From contig WSYJ01000037.1 of the NCBI GenBank assembly GCA_020186115.1, forward strand, positions 1-64,000: 64,000 bases of DNA. Reading direction: 5' to 3'. This DNA is from Histomonas meleagridis. Taxonomy: Eukaryota; Parabasalia; Tritrichomonadida; Dientamoebidae. The position numbers were made by a program, and so were the translations under genes. This document shows, piece after piece, positions 11,701-20,873 of the stretch; within the stretch, counting starts at the first letter, position 1; each line of letters opens with the position of its first letter. The notes beneath the pieces are model-generated. The model was not told where the DNA came from. It was given only the letters and a program-made list of their open reading frames with translations, and did no database searches.

Positions 11701-12746
11701 TGTTTGCACAAAAGCTTCCATTAGAATATAGTACATTAGCATTTATAAACAAATGTTTTATATTCTGTGGGAAACGTTCACCATCATTTGGAAGACTTCA
11801 TCAAATATTAATTGGTGTATCATCAAATGTTAAATATGTTGGAAGAAATTATTTCCTTGAACTTCCCGAAATCATTATACCATTTATCAAATCTAAAAAG
11901 CCATCTAAGTATTGCACAGGCTTAAGATTAGTTGAACAATCAAATTTGTCGATACCACTTGAGAAGTCAATGGCATTTTTAAAGATAGCAATTGAACGTA
12001 TCACAAGTAGTTATGATGAATGTTCATATTCGCAGCCTATTTTAGAATATTCATATCGGATGATAATGTCATTATTCATAAAACCTAATTCATTACAATA
12101 TCAATTATATATAATAAATAACTACTACCCGAACAAACTAATCACTGATTCAACCAAAGCAAGTTATCAATACACAATATTAATATTACCAATTTCGATG
12201 AAAATTATAAATTTGAACGATAACACCAAAAAAGTGACACTTCTTATCGAATCGTTATTTTCACAAGGTGTGTTCATACAATACGGTTTTAGAGCACTTT
12301 TACGATGGATTGAAAAAGTTAACTCGGTCGATGAAAAAGAAAACATATTAATGAATTGTTTATTGATATGGTTACGTAAAAATCATAACAATATTTCATA
12401 TTGTACTATGAAAGAAACTTATGAATGGGTTTGTTTTATGGGAAATATTTTAAAGCCTCAACGAGTTATCGAAATAATTTGTTTTCAGATGCTTCGACAC
12501 TTACATTTTAATATTATATTTCCGAATCTGCTTAAGTTTTATGTTAAATATAAGAATGATGATAATGTAAATGAATTTAATGAGTTAATGGATACCGCAA
12601 CAGAATTAGTGAATAAAAACTATTGTAAAGAGGCACTAAAATTAATGCAAACGACAAAGAACTATAAGGAATTGATTCGATTGGCGTTGTTTGATGACGA
12701 TTGTAAGGAAACAAATGAAATAATTGAAAACCTTAAAAGTTGTTGA
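8742..12746 (+). CDS. Large alpha-helical repeat (HEAT/ARM-like) protein, function unknown
   Basis: A 1334-residue protein. The first ATG in the frame is 8742 (MEEENDAFMNL); the frame is open upstream but has no earlier ATG. The first ~500 residues look like helix pairs of the HEAT/armadillo type (for example TRLAAYRATGAFLTRITPYFPEIV and SVLNIFEPYLLMEYNTVASSALQGL). The middle third (about 10.2-11.2 kb) is much richer in Asn, Ile, Lys and AT and may be less constrained. No signal peptide, membrane segment or catalytic motif was seen. Its size and architecture suggest a scaffold, such as a transport factor, nucleoporin-like or checkpoint/chromatin protein, but I cannot place it in a family. Confidence 0.6.
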   Translation: MEEENDAFMNLIKEGLQPETTDEKLKSILYQFQHEVNMSKFSKYPRYKIIEFFNIIWKLLLTSSASESSTTRLAAYRATGAFLTRITPYFPEIVHTSFSDVTLQATIDVSSSAVIASSFAFISTYIAPPFLPKFLRHSPVFHHFASDNQAFSEHLAVIITHLGHLGIDWLKNLLQYFLEKLGESSSRYLIKSIAAIISHDPPLFIKIIMDYTKNNIPTFINLISFIISNQQCELENIDLSQTAISALDIIDNPNSSPADIDSAVQVLAFKSSSFNVSVDLVSDNCHITVWNDTTKKEKDVSIKLIDTKSSFYLLPLPFDYLIPKKGESLMILSSKFKSLASNPNFDTESVLNIFEPYLLMEYNTVASSALQGLTYIINRLLTDVKTNRLHMIVRKVLFSKQTSWYHSFDKLRIIKNINPALFKEKLGEKLYNELLDFIVNLCSCENDSLSNEAVNTILEYLTPNNFEVIIRSHLRQFDIFTTNLFYRSIYFMRNIIEKHNIHLIEIDLYCSQILESLFLYYDNLNILSEILLFFSIYKYPNHKLNDLIDISNCIFKSSYETITGNTLNIEINANNIETYNELIVNDINNRNVDMITESNINYMEFIEPMRSSLLFMFSLPINNEIINIANLSHNLFPLECSNYFYNNWKNIEEENKFVTLSTIKRFLNYVGNINVHSIWCRISMKEKNFLNDYRYNESKDFLKVISRYYIKNNSYSKNINATTSFVYYLYVVDNKLIDIKKFINEIEVNHRIDFVKNYKKLYKLIKEKFNDLLPNEITNEKNEIKNEIIEKDNKIEMFPNNLKVEEIQNYFVHYVYHQENVLLSLLLSNAKKLKVKLEIKNIEFPKNTIDIVAKYLAENQLDIISFDDALELAITSWRPLVVEVIKKNQIELLNALNSKEKIKKKTLISFESLLGTIKFDDNLLLKLTKRILNQAETEKRFQIVISFVTKVVSVVEKIDKEFVSETITVFDKNFNVLNDQISYILLLFAQKLPLEYSTLAFINKCFIFCGKRSPSFGRLHQILIGVSSNVKYVGRNYFLELPEIIIPFIKSKKPSKYCTGLRLVEQSNLSIPLEKSMAFLKIAIERITSSYDECSYSQPILEYSYRMIMSLFIKPNSLQYQLYIINNYYPNKLITDSTKASYQYTILILPISMKIINLNDNTKKVTLLIESLFSQGVFIQYGFRALLRWIEKVNSVDEKENILMNCLLIWLRKNHNNISYCTMKETYEWVCFMGNILKPQRVIEIICFQMLRHLHFNIIFPNLLKFYVKYKNDDNVNEFNELMDTATELVNKNYCKEALKLMQTTKNYKELIRLALFDDDCKETNEIIENLKSC

Positions 12747-12749
12747 ATA

Positions 12750-13108
12750 AAATATATTTGAAATTTTTATGACTTTTTTGGATAAAAACATTAAAAGAGA
12801 AAGCAAACCAAAAAGTTCTGTGTCGCATTCTTAAGATTTAAATTTACATATTTATCAATTTATTATATTTCATTTAAAACAATATCCACTTAATAGTATG
12901 CCCATTATTTGATTTAATTACCGATTCAAACACAAGTATTTTTAAATATTATTGGTAATTTTAGCTAGATTAATTCCAAAGGAAATGGGGTACCCCTAAC
13001 GCACAGAAAAAGTTTGATCCTTTTTGCAACAAACGGTTATAATAAAATTGATAGAGAAATAATCGTCTTGTTTAATCTGACCAACTATACTTGTCACTTT
13101 TTAATTCA
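12750..13108 (+). promoter_or_regulatory. Upstream region of the proteasome beta-6 gene
   Basis: Holds a perfect GC palindrome GGGGTACCCC at 12987-12996, then CCTTTTTGC (13019-13027) and AACGGTTATA (about 13032-13041), and an initiator-like TCACTTTTTAATT at 13094-13106, just before ATG 13109. Trichomonad promoters are known to use an initiator of the form TCA+1YTWYTCATTA and AACG-type Myb sites; the role of the palindrome is unknown. Confidence 0.5.
13094..13106 (+). promoter_or_regulatory. Initiator (Inr)-like element of proteasome beta-6
   Basis: TCACTTTTTAATT lies 2 bases upstream of ATG 13109 and fits the trichomonad initiator consensus (TCAYTWYTCATTA) in its first part. It supports 13109 as the start. 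Confidence 0.5.
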
Positions 13109-13786
13109 ATGATGGAAGCACCAATCGAACACAAACAAAAACAATGGAATCCTTATAATAATAATGGCGGTACAGCAGTTGGAATTACTGGTACTGATTT
13201 CGTTATGGTTGGAACTGATACCCGCCTTTCAGCAAACTATAATATTGATTGCCGTCATAAAAGTCGTGTTTTCCCAATGACAAAAAAGGCTATGATTGTT
13301 GCCACTGGATTTGATGCAGATATTGATGCTTTTGTTACTCGAATGAAGAACATTTTAGTTAACTATCAGCAAGAGCATTTTAAGGAATTATCCACTGAAT
13401 CTCTTGCGCATTCAGTTTCTAATGTTTTATACTCTAAGCGCTTCTTCCCTTATGAAGTAAATATCTTGGTTGCAGGAATTGGTCAAAATGGCCAAGGCCT
13501 CCTCTATGGATATGATCCTATTGGATGTATCGAAAGCCTCCACTATGATACAAATGGTACAGGATCACCAATGGCCATTCCAATTCTTGATGCTGCATTT
13601 GGAACAATCCATCATAACACACAGCCATTTAACCACCCAAGTCTTGACACTGCAAGAGACCTCATCAGAGATGTCATGGCTTCCGTTGCTGAAAGAGATA
13701 TATATACAGGCGATTTCCTTCAAATTGCAATAATGAAAAAGGATGATGGATTTATACTTGAAGAATACCCTCTACCAGCACATTAA
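13109..13786 (+). CDS. PSMB1: 20S proteasome subunit beta type-1 (beta-6)
   Basis: A 225-residue proteasome beta-subunit. The N-terminal WNPYNNNGGTAVGI followed by GTDTRLS and the block LYSKRFFPYEV...AGIGQNGQG...YDPIG are hallmarks of the beta-6 (Pre7/PSMB1) subgroup, as is the C-terminal AERDIYTGD. Beta-6 is a structural, non-proteolytic subunit of the inner ring of the 20S core, which degrades ubiquitinated proteins in cytosol and nucleus. Length is close to that of other beta-6 subunits, with a short pro-region. The start is the first of two adjacent Met codons (MMEAPIE) and directly follows an initiator-like element. Confidence 0.95.
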   Translation: MMEAPIEHKQKQWNPYNNNGGTAVGITGTDFVMVGTDTRLSANYNIDCRHKSRVFPMTKKAMIVATGFDADIDAFVTRMKNILVNYQQEHFKELSTESLAHSVSNVLYSKRFFPYEVNILVAGIGQNGQGLLYGYDPIGCIESLHYDTNGTGSPMAIPILDAAFGTIHHNTQPFNHPSLDTARDLIRDVMASVAERDIYTGDFLQIAIMKKDDGFILEEYPLPAH

Positions 13787-13806
13787 ATGAGATTGATTGA
13801 ATTAAT

Positions 13807-14213
13807 TTGTTTTTTATTTTGAGATTAATTAACAATTTAAATTCTCATGATTTGAAATATTTTTTGAATATAACTCAGTTGAGTCGTAAAAAATTTCTTC
13901 ATAACAATAGACATTTCATATTCCATTATTTTAAAAAAAATAATCATTCTTTTAAAAGAATTCCAAGAATCTTTTATATAGAAAAACTCAGAGCTGTTAG
14001 AAGGAATGAATGTATAACATCTGAAACTAATCGTGATAAAAGTGTTGCTTTAAATATTAAAAATAATGAAAAAGAACAATTGAAATTTAAATAATACCAA
14101 TATCATATGAGAAAAGTGGATTGGGAATAATGCCAATCATTGGAATTTCCATTGCTGTAGCTGTTGCTATAGTTATTATTGGAACAACTTGGCGATTTCT
14201 AAAGAATAAATAA
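13807..14213 (+). pseudogene. Relic of a surface protein with C-terminal membrane anchor
   Basis: Just downstream of the proteasome gene. The first part (to 14094) is an open but ATG-less basic stretch. Shortly after it, in another frame, 14130-14213 encodes MPIIGISIAVAVAIVIIGTT plus the tail WRFLKNK: one hydrophobic helix followed by a short basic cytoplasmic tail. This is the typical C-terminus of trichomonad BspA-like and other type I surface proteins. The ectodomain is missing, so I read it as the end of a decayed surface gene. An alternative is a tiny single-span membrane protein of 27 residues starting at 14130. Confidence 0.4.
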
Positions 14214-14690
14214 TATAAGTAAAAAATATTTGTGAATGTGTTGAGCAAAAAACATTTTGTAGTTACATTTGGATAAGTTTTCTAAAAAAAATATAAAACA
14301 TATTGCATTATCCCAAATCATCACAATTGTATTTTTAAATTAGAAGAAATATTAACAGCAGGAAATTAATATTTTTTTTATGTAAATTCAATCAAAATTC
14401 TTTGTTACATATTGTTAAATTATCTATTAAGTAACAACAACTTTTAAAAGAAGAAAGACTTTCAATGAAGAAAGCATTTATTGTAAATTTTGATAGATAG
14501 AAATATAAAATATTGAATTTAATTGTTATTGCATCAGCATTAGAAGCATATGTTGATCATTTCAATTTCATTACCATAAAAAGTTTTTCAATTAGTTCTT
14601 ACAGCAATCTATTTTTAAACATGAAAATAATAAAAATGGTATTTTTGTCATTATATTGGTATTTTTATTAAACATATAATTCATTTTATA
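14214..14690. other. Intergenic, no gene recognised
   Basis: AT-rich sequence without a sustained reading frame, between the surface-anchor relic (plus) and the last ankyrin repeat of the minus-strand array. Confidence 0.4.
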
Positions 14691-14699
14691 TAATAAGCT

Positions 14700-16152
14700 T
14701 CTCAGTAAATGCTGCATATATCTTTTTTAACCCCATTTTGTTTAAGAAGTAATTTAACTATTTCTGTATGACCATTTCTAGATGCTTTTATAAGTGCTGT
14801 ATGAAATAATTTAAATAATTTCCAAATATTATTTTGAAATATAAAATTATTAAAATAGTTTTTAAAATAAACAAATAAACATCTCTAGCATTAATATCAA
14901 TTCCTTTTTGTTCAAGAAGTAATTTAACTATTTCTATATCGTTATATTTAACTGCTAAATGAAGACATGTCCCAAATTATTATAAGAAATTTCAAGTAAT
15001 AATAAGTAATTTCAAATTATTTATTGAAACTTTAAACATATAAAAAAAATTTCAAATCATATAAATAAATATAAAATTAACAAAATATATACCATATTAG
15101 TAAAATGAATACCAAATAAGCAAAATAAATACGAAATTTTATTATTGTACTCCAAATTATTAAAACAAATCATAAATTATTGAATGAAATTATAACTTAT
15201 TAAAATGATCTAAAAACAACAAAATTGAAGATATTTTGCATTAACATTAATTCCTTCATGTTGTAAAAGTACTTTTATTAAATCCATATTATTGATTTTT
15301 ACGATATTTTGAATTCTTCCTTGATCATAATATATTGTTTCCATGTTGTTTTTTCGGATTAATGAATGAAGTATTGTTTCAAACACTTAAAATAAACTAT
15401 AAATCATTAAAAAAGATAATAAATTTTTAAAACAAATATAAAATTTTATAAATATATTGTAAAAATTTAGAAAAAATTCTAAACTATTACAACAAACATA
15501 AAATTAGTGAATAAAATTCCTAATTATAGATACAAATATAAAAACATTAAAAAAGATTTCATATTATTATAAGAAATTTCAAGTTTTTATAGTAAATGCC
15601 AAATTATAAAAAGAAACATGTGTTGCATTTATATCAATTCCTTTGTGTTTTAAAAGTAACTGAAATATTTCAATGTTTTTTTCCAGTGCCATATGAAGTA
15701 GTGTTTCATTAAATGATTTAATTAAACCATAGAAAAATAAAATAAACGCCAAATTGTCACAATAAATATAAAACAATATAATTCAATAGCAAAAAAATAA
15801 AATAAATTTCATAATAAATAAATAAATAAATATAAGGTAATCAAAATGAATTTTTTTTATATTAACATCAATATCTTCACGTTGTAAGAGCAATTTTACT
15901 ATTTCTATGTTATTGTTTTGAACTGCTAAATAAAGTGGTTTATGAAATTATTAAAATAAATATAAAATCATGAAAATGAACACCTGCATTAATATTAATT
16001 CCTTCTTGTTTTAAAAGTAATTTTACTATTTCTACATTATTGTTTTGAACTGCAAAAATAAGTGGTGATTTAAATTATCAAAACAAATTTTAAATTATGA
16101 AAGTATACTCGAATTTATTAAAATATATATAAAATTATTATAATAAATACCA
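14700..16152 (-). pseudogene. String of six separated ankyrin repeats downstream of the DUF3447 gene
   Basis: Reading on the minus strand after the main gene, single ankyrin repeats recur at about 15983-16068 (SPLIFAVQNNNVEIVKLLLK), 15865-15945 (PLYLAVQNNNIEIVKLLLQ), 15620-15715 (TLLHMALEKNIEIFQLLLK), 15235-15400 (TILHSLI...MDLIKVLLQ), 14889-14985 (CLHLAVKYNDIEIVKLLLE) and 14710-14800 (TALIKASRNGHTEIVKLLLK, ending with a stop). AT-rich spacers of varying length separate them, and the repeats are not in one open frame. The repeat sequences are well conserved, which favours either tandem exons of the upstream gene with intervening spacers, or recently decayed duplicates. A GTAAGT directly follows the last in-frame repeat of the main gene (16209-16214). 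Confidence 0.6.
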
Positions 16153-16154
16153 AA

Positions 16155-17429
16155 TTATGAAAATATATAAGAATTTATTAGAACAAATATCAAAATTTTA
16201 AATAAAATACTTACAGCATTAATATCTATTTCTTTTAGTTTTAAAGTATATTTGACGAGTTCGACATTTTCTGATATAGAAGAATATAATAATAATTTTT
16301 TAGGAATATAATTATTTTGTACAAAGTACATAACATGATATAAGTTACCCATTTTTGCTGACTCTTTAACAATATTATCATGAATCATCATTCCTTCTTT
16401 TTCTAGAAATCTAAAAATTTCAAAATTCTGAGACAAAACACATATTCTACCTAAGTATTCATTATTATTAAAATCTTCAATTTTATTTTCATAAATATAT
16501 TTAAAGATATCATTTTGATGGAATTCAATTGCTGTTATATATGCATCTTCAAATGTTGAATGATTTTGTTCGCATAAATGAATAATTTCTTCATTTCCAC
16601 CTGCAACTGCATATTTACCTGTGTTTATTACATTTGCATTATTCATGAGTAAATATTTAAAACATTTAACTGATCCAAAAAATGCTGCATAATCAATTAA
16701 TGAAACATTTTTTTTGTTAATAAATGAACATTTTTCATATAGTGATTTTTCAATTATTTGATCAAAATCAAAATCATTTTGTGATGATATTTCTTGAAGT
16801 TTTTCGAGATCATCATCTCGAATTATTTTTGTTATTTCATTTGGATTATGGCCTTCTTTAATTAACTTCTTATGAAGTTCCCAATCATTCTTTGATAATT
16901 CTTTATAATTCGCAATAAATGTTCTACTAAATGGATCTTTATGATAGGATGTGAACGTATTTTCTTCTTCTGTTTTATATTGTGCAAAATATTTTGATTG
17001 GATATTTTTAGTTACACTTGAATCAATTAAATTTCGTTCAATCATTTTCTCGATTATATAAAGTTTTTCTTGTGATTTTGTTTTAAGTATATTCTTAACA
17101 AAAATATTAATGATTTTTAAAATGTTTTCATTAATTTCATTTTCTTTTTCTTGAATTGACTCTAAGTAATTTAAATATATATCAAAATCTTTTCGATGAG
17201 AACAAAATGCAGCATAAGTCAAATTACTTATAAGAAAATTAAATGATTCTGGAAAATAAAGATCGAATAATTTCATTGTTTGTTTAACAGAAATGTTAAA
17301 ATTTGCTTCAATAATATGAAAAATAATTTGATAAAGTTCCGAAAGTAATTCAATGTTGGTAGATTTATTTTTATCATGTTTGTGTTTTCTTTTTGAAGAA
17401 CTTTCTGAGCTTTTGATATCTTCATTCAT
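16155..17429 (-). CDS. DUF3447/ankyrin-repeat protein
   Basis: A 424-residue protein from ATG 17429. The N-terminal ~40 residues are Ser/Lys/Asp-rich. Residues ~40-200 form a helical region shared with the second copy at 37.8 kb. Residues ~200-405 are degenerate ankyrin repeats of the DUF3447 type (SLIDYAAFFGSVKCFKYLLM, KYAVAGGNEEIIHLCEQN, NVELVKYTLKLKEIDINA). After the last repeat the frame runs into 19 hydrophobic residues and a stop; these may be read-through of an intron or spacer, since GTAAGT follows the INA codons. The family is hugely expanded in trichomonads and its function is unknown; protein-protein binding is assumed from the ankyrin fold. Close paralogue: 37838-39061; relics at 26.9 and 51.0 kb. 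Confidence 0.8.
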   Translation of the reverse strand: MNEDIKSSESSSKRKHKHDKNKSTNIELLSELYQIIFHIIEANFNISVKQTMKLFDLYFPESFNFLISNLTYAAFCSHRKDFDIYLNYLESIQEKENEINENILKIINIFVKNILKTKSQEKLYIIEKMIERNLIDSSVTKNIQSKYFAQYKTEEENTFTSYHKDPFSRTFIANYKELSKNDWELHKKLIKEGHNPNEITKIIRDDDLEKLQEISSQNDFDFDQIIEKSLYEKCSFINKKNVSLIDYAAFFGSVKCFKYLLMNNANVINTGKYAVAGGNEEIIHLCEQNHSTFEDAYITAIEFHQNDIFKYIYENKIEDFNNNEYLGRICVLSQNFEIFRFLEKEGMMIHDNIVKESAKMGNLYHVMYFVQNNYIPKKLLLYSSISENVELVKYTLKLKEIDINAVSILFKILIFVLINSYIFS

Positions 17430-18145
17430 TAACTTAGGGAAATATTCTAAATGTAAAATATTGAAAACAGGACATACTGATAGGATTTTAAACGGTCAAA
17501 CATCTGTACGTTAAGGGAATGATTTTTCGCTTTCAGCGCAATCCTTGATAAATAAAAACTTATCCTATTCAGCAAAGCTCCTATTTCCTCTAGTTAATCT
17601 TTCTATATCATTTGTATTTTATAATTATGCTTTGTTAACAATTTTGATTTTTTTTTTAAATTCCTCCAAAACTCATTCATAATAAAATTTTTGCTTTGTG
17701 AATGATATACTTTATACTCTTCAAATAATAATTTATTTCGATAACTATCAGAGAATATTCAAGAAATTTTAATTTTGGTTACAAAACATTATTATTTCGA
17801 AAAATAAGACCTAAAATAAAAATCTGTCTGATAAATTTCTAGATATTCAAATAAATTTTATTATTAATAAATAAGTAATAAAAAGTTATCACATCTTAAC
17901 GATTTTGGAATTGTATTATTTATTAATGATGAGCATAACTGAAATACAACCCCCAATTGCTGTTACATTTTCTCATGAGAACTATCGCTAATTTAGAACA
18001 TTAGAAAAATGCATTATTTTCAATCGTTTTAACTTAATCACCTATTTACATGAATTAAAAGCATTTTATGTTATTTCCTCAACACAGCCCTCAATAATAT
18101 GATGTTAGGATTTTTTTTTTTAAATCCTTTCATTAGGTTCAACAC
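17430..18145. other. Divergent intergenic region
   Basis: Lies between the minus-strand ankyrin gene and the plus-strand BRCT gene, so it should carry both promoters. It contains ACGTTAAGG near 17511. AT-rich; no gene seen. Confidence 0.45.
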
Positions 18146-19777
18146 ATGAACATCAAAAACGATCGAATTCGATTAAATCGGCTTCAAAAAGTTATCTTAA
18201 ATTCTGAGGGGCGCCCCATAAATCGGATGAAGTTCCGATCTTTTTTTCTTATGCCTTCTGTTTCAGGAAGAGCACAAAAGATTCGGGACAAACTTGCAAA
18301 GATCGATCAGAACATGACTGAGGACGAAAAGGAAACTCCCAATTCACTGATCATTGGCACTACACATGATGATGTCATTTATTGTCAGAGCAAAAACTTC
18401 TTTTTTCTCTCTGAGACAGTTATCAAAGAATTATCTGTTTCAAACCTTAAAAAGTTCCCAATAGATCAGGAAAAAAGGCAATTGGTATCAACATGTTTAT
18501 CAAATCATACCATTGTTTTGGCACTTGAAAAGAAAATTTTTGACAAAACTTTCAACCAACTTATTTTGCTAGGCGCGACGATTTCGTCTGATATATCTTC
18601 GTCAGTTTCATTATTAATTACTGACAATCCTTCCAAAACTAAAGCACTGGAAGCTCTTAAATTCGGAATTCCAATTGTTACTACGCGTTGGGTTAATTAT
18701 ATCTATGAAGAACAAAAACTACTTCCATATTCCCCATTTCTTCTTCCTCCATTTACTTCCTGCAACGTTACGTCAACAGATCTTCCGTCTAAAGTGCGTA
18801 ATGAGCTAAAGAAATTAGTCGAAGATAATGGCGGTGATTGGAGTATTGGTTTAACTGACGGTAGCACAACATATCTCATTTCTTCATCACTTGCATCCAC
18901 TAGTAAAATTGCTATTGCACTTCGATCCAATATTCCTATTGTTCGTCCAGAATGGATTTATCAAATTGCCGCACATAAATCAGGACCAATCGAACCATAC
19001 TTGATTAACTGGTGGGCTATGGGCAAAAACAAGTCGAACCTTTTTTCTGATTTAGTTTTTAGCATCCAATTTTCTGTTACTGATGATATAGCATTATTTG
19101 AAGAACTCATTGAAATTCACTCTGGAAAAATAGGTCAAAATCCCACGCACAAAATAGTTCCATTTTTCTTCCGGCCTGTTGAATCTGATTCCATCTATGT
19201 AACTCCAAGTTGGTTATATGCATGTGTTGAAAGCAAGAAACTTATTGACCCTGAATCATATCCTCTTTATCAACCAATGAAAAAACCAGTGTTTGAAGGT
19301 TTTACATTAAGTCTTTATCAACTTGATGATCAAACGAGAGCAAAATCAGCAGATTTAATACGCGCTCTTGGAGGCACAGTGCTGTACAAAGTTTGCAAAA
19401 ATGCAAATTTTGTTGTCACATCAAAGATAACATCAAAGTTGGAGAAAAGTGTCAAGACGATACCAATTGTAAATCCGAACTTTTTGGTACAAGCAGCAAA
19501 AACAGGAGAAATCCCAGAGCCAAAGAAGTTTTCGGCATTAAATGTAAGTAAGCTATGTCAAATAATACAAAATTTCGACTCATCAAACTTAGTGGATATT
19601 GATAACAAATACTTAAGTATCGAAGACTTAGAAACTTCATCGCAGATACCAATTATTGTAAGCGGAAATGAAATGAGATCTGATGTATCTTATGATACAA
19701 ACCAAAGCGTTTTATTACTGTCACAAAATCTGACAAGTGATCCATTGTTGGATTGCATACAATCATCAGCTGAATAA
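18146..19777 (+). CDS. Multi-BRCT repeat protein (TopBP1/Dpb11-like)
   Basis: A 543-residue protein with about four BRCT units in a row: residues ~110-190 (ending in the conserved Trp of TTRWVNYIYEE), ~200-290 (Gly-Gly-Asp-Trp turn and RPEWIYQIA), ~300-375 (TPSWLYACVES) and ~385-465 (RALGGTVLYKV, VNPNFLVQA). BRCT tandems bind phosphorylated partners in DNA replication and damage checkpoints; a four-BRCT layout without another domain is most like TopBP1/Dpb11/Rad4, but PTIP-type scaffolds cannot be excluded. The longest frame starts at ATG 18146. A GC palindrome GGGGCGCCCC at 18208-18217 lies 9 bases before an in-frame ATG at 18227, which may be the true start (giving 516 residues). The Ser/Leu-rich tail has no known motif. 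Confidence 0.75.
   Translation: MNIKNDRIRLNRLQKVILNSEGRPINRMKFRSFFLMPSVSGRAQKIRDKLAKIDQNMTEDEKETPNSLIIGTTHDDVIYCQSKNFFFLSETVIKELSVSNLKKFPIDQEKRQLVSTCLSNHTIVLALEKKIFDKTFNQLILLGATISSDISSSVSLLITDNPSKTKALEALKFGIPIVTTRWVNYIYEEQKLLPYSPFLLPPFTSCNVTSTDLPSKVRNELKKLVEDNGGDWSIGLTDGSTTYLISSSLASTSKIAIALRSNIPIVRPEWIYQIAAHKSGPIEPYLINWWAMGKNKSNLFSDLVFSIQFSVTDDIALFEELIEIHSGKIGQNPTHKIVPFFFRPVESDSIYVTPSWLYACVESKKLIDPESYPLYQPMKKPVFEGFTLSLYQLDDQTRAKSADLIRALGGTVLYKVCKNANFVVTSKITSKLEKSVKTIPIVNPNFLVQAAKTGEIPEPKKFSALNVSKLCQIIQNFDSSNLVDIDNKYLSIEDLETSSQIPIIVSGNEMRSDVSYDTNQSVLLLSQNLTSDPLLDCIQSSAE
18208..18217. promoter_or_regulatory. GC-palindrome GGGGCGCCCC near the BRCT gene start
   Basis: A 10-bp perfect palindrome in otherwise AT-rich sequence, 9 bases before in-frame ATG 18227. 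It belongs to the recurring GGGG-NN-CCC(C/T) block described in the findings. If the gene starts at 18146 it is coding (Glu-Gly-Arg-Pro). Confidence 0.35.
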
Positions 19778-19780
19778 TTG

Positions 19781-20339
19781 TTTTGTAATTAAAATATATT
19801 TCCTGAATGAAAAACGGAGCACGTTTTTGTGTATATAAAATCTGTTATAAATTTCATATTTTGCTTTTTAATTATTAACATTAATGATTCACTTATATTT
19901 TATAGACTGCAGTGAAAAACAAGACACCTTAATATAACTTACGCCTACACTGTAGCATTATTAACAGAGAACATATATAGGAATATATATTGATAAATTT
20001 TTTTTCGATTTAATTTTGTAATTTTCGCAATATTCCGATTTTTCACTCACTTCACTAAGGAGAACGTTAACACGAAAAAATCTTTTTTCTCGATTTTCAT
20101 TACATATTTTAATTAATTTATATTTTTGGGACTGAATGTATGTTGCTAACAAACTATATAAAAATTTATGATTTATCTAAAATTTTGTTGTCGGTCTACA
20201 GGTTTTTCACCCATCTACATGTTTTCCACGGCAGCCTAATGTTGTTGTCAACAAAATAGTTTATAAATTTGTTCATTTTATTTAATACAATTTTTAAATC
20301 TTAGTAATTTTTTTTGGACAGTTTGCATCTAATAATTTT
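19781..20339. other. Intergenic between convergent genes
   Basis: Lies between the 3' ends of the BRCT gene (plus) and the small hypothetical gene (minus). AT-rich, with a patch of mixed composition at 19900-19960. No gene recognised. Confidence 0.45.
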
Positions 20340-20762
20340 TTAAATACGTGCATTGTTTTCTAAATAGTCAATCAATTCAGAACTATATCGATTTCCGAGA
20401 TTGGTTGATGAAATAAGATACTTTGAATTTTCATCAGTAACTCCATATATATACCCTGCCCTTGTTGAAACTAACCCATTAAAATGAATTGATTGAGAAA
20501 TATTTGGAATCTTACAAAGTTCGAAATTTTTCATAAATCTCCAATATGTTAAAACTAACATATTTGCATGTTGGTCTTCTGTGTTGGCAGTTGCCCATTT
20601 ATTCATAGAGGGATCTGGGAAGCAAAAATAATATTCAATCACGCCGTTGACATAGCGGTGATTGATTATCTTTCCTGTTTCAGGAACTGGTGAGTTTAGG
20701 TATTGATCAAAATTTTCATATGGTTTATTTTTTTTTTCTTCTTCTCCATTAAGCACCTCCAT
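20340..20762 (-). CDS. Small hypothetical protein
   Basis: A 140-residue protein from ATG 20762, with no membrane segment or signal peptide. The centre (IINHRYVNGVIEYYFCFPD...W...) has aromatic spacing that faintly recalls a chromo-like beta barrel (x-NG-x-x-EYYF), but key residues are not clear and I would not assign it. The normal amino acid composition, with Trp, Cys and Pro, supports a real gene. It is divergent from the large gene at 20874, only ~110 bp away, so they probably share a promoter region. Confidence 0.5.
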   Translation of the reverse strand: MEVLNGEEEKKNKPYENFDQYLNSPVPETGKIINHRYVNGVIEYYFCFPDPSMNKWATANTEDQHANMLVLTYWRFMKNFELCKIPNISQSIHFNGLVSTRAGYIYGVTDENSKYLISSTNLGNRYSSELIDYLENNARI

Positions 20763-20873
20763 TTAATGGGTTGAGGATGAGAAGCCGTTTATTGTTTTAA
20801 AAAGTGAATTTTGTAAATCGAAAAGCTGGAAAGATGTAAAAAACAAAGTTTTTTTTGAAATGATCTTAACACC

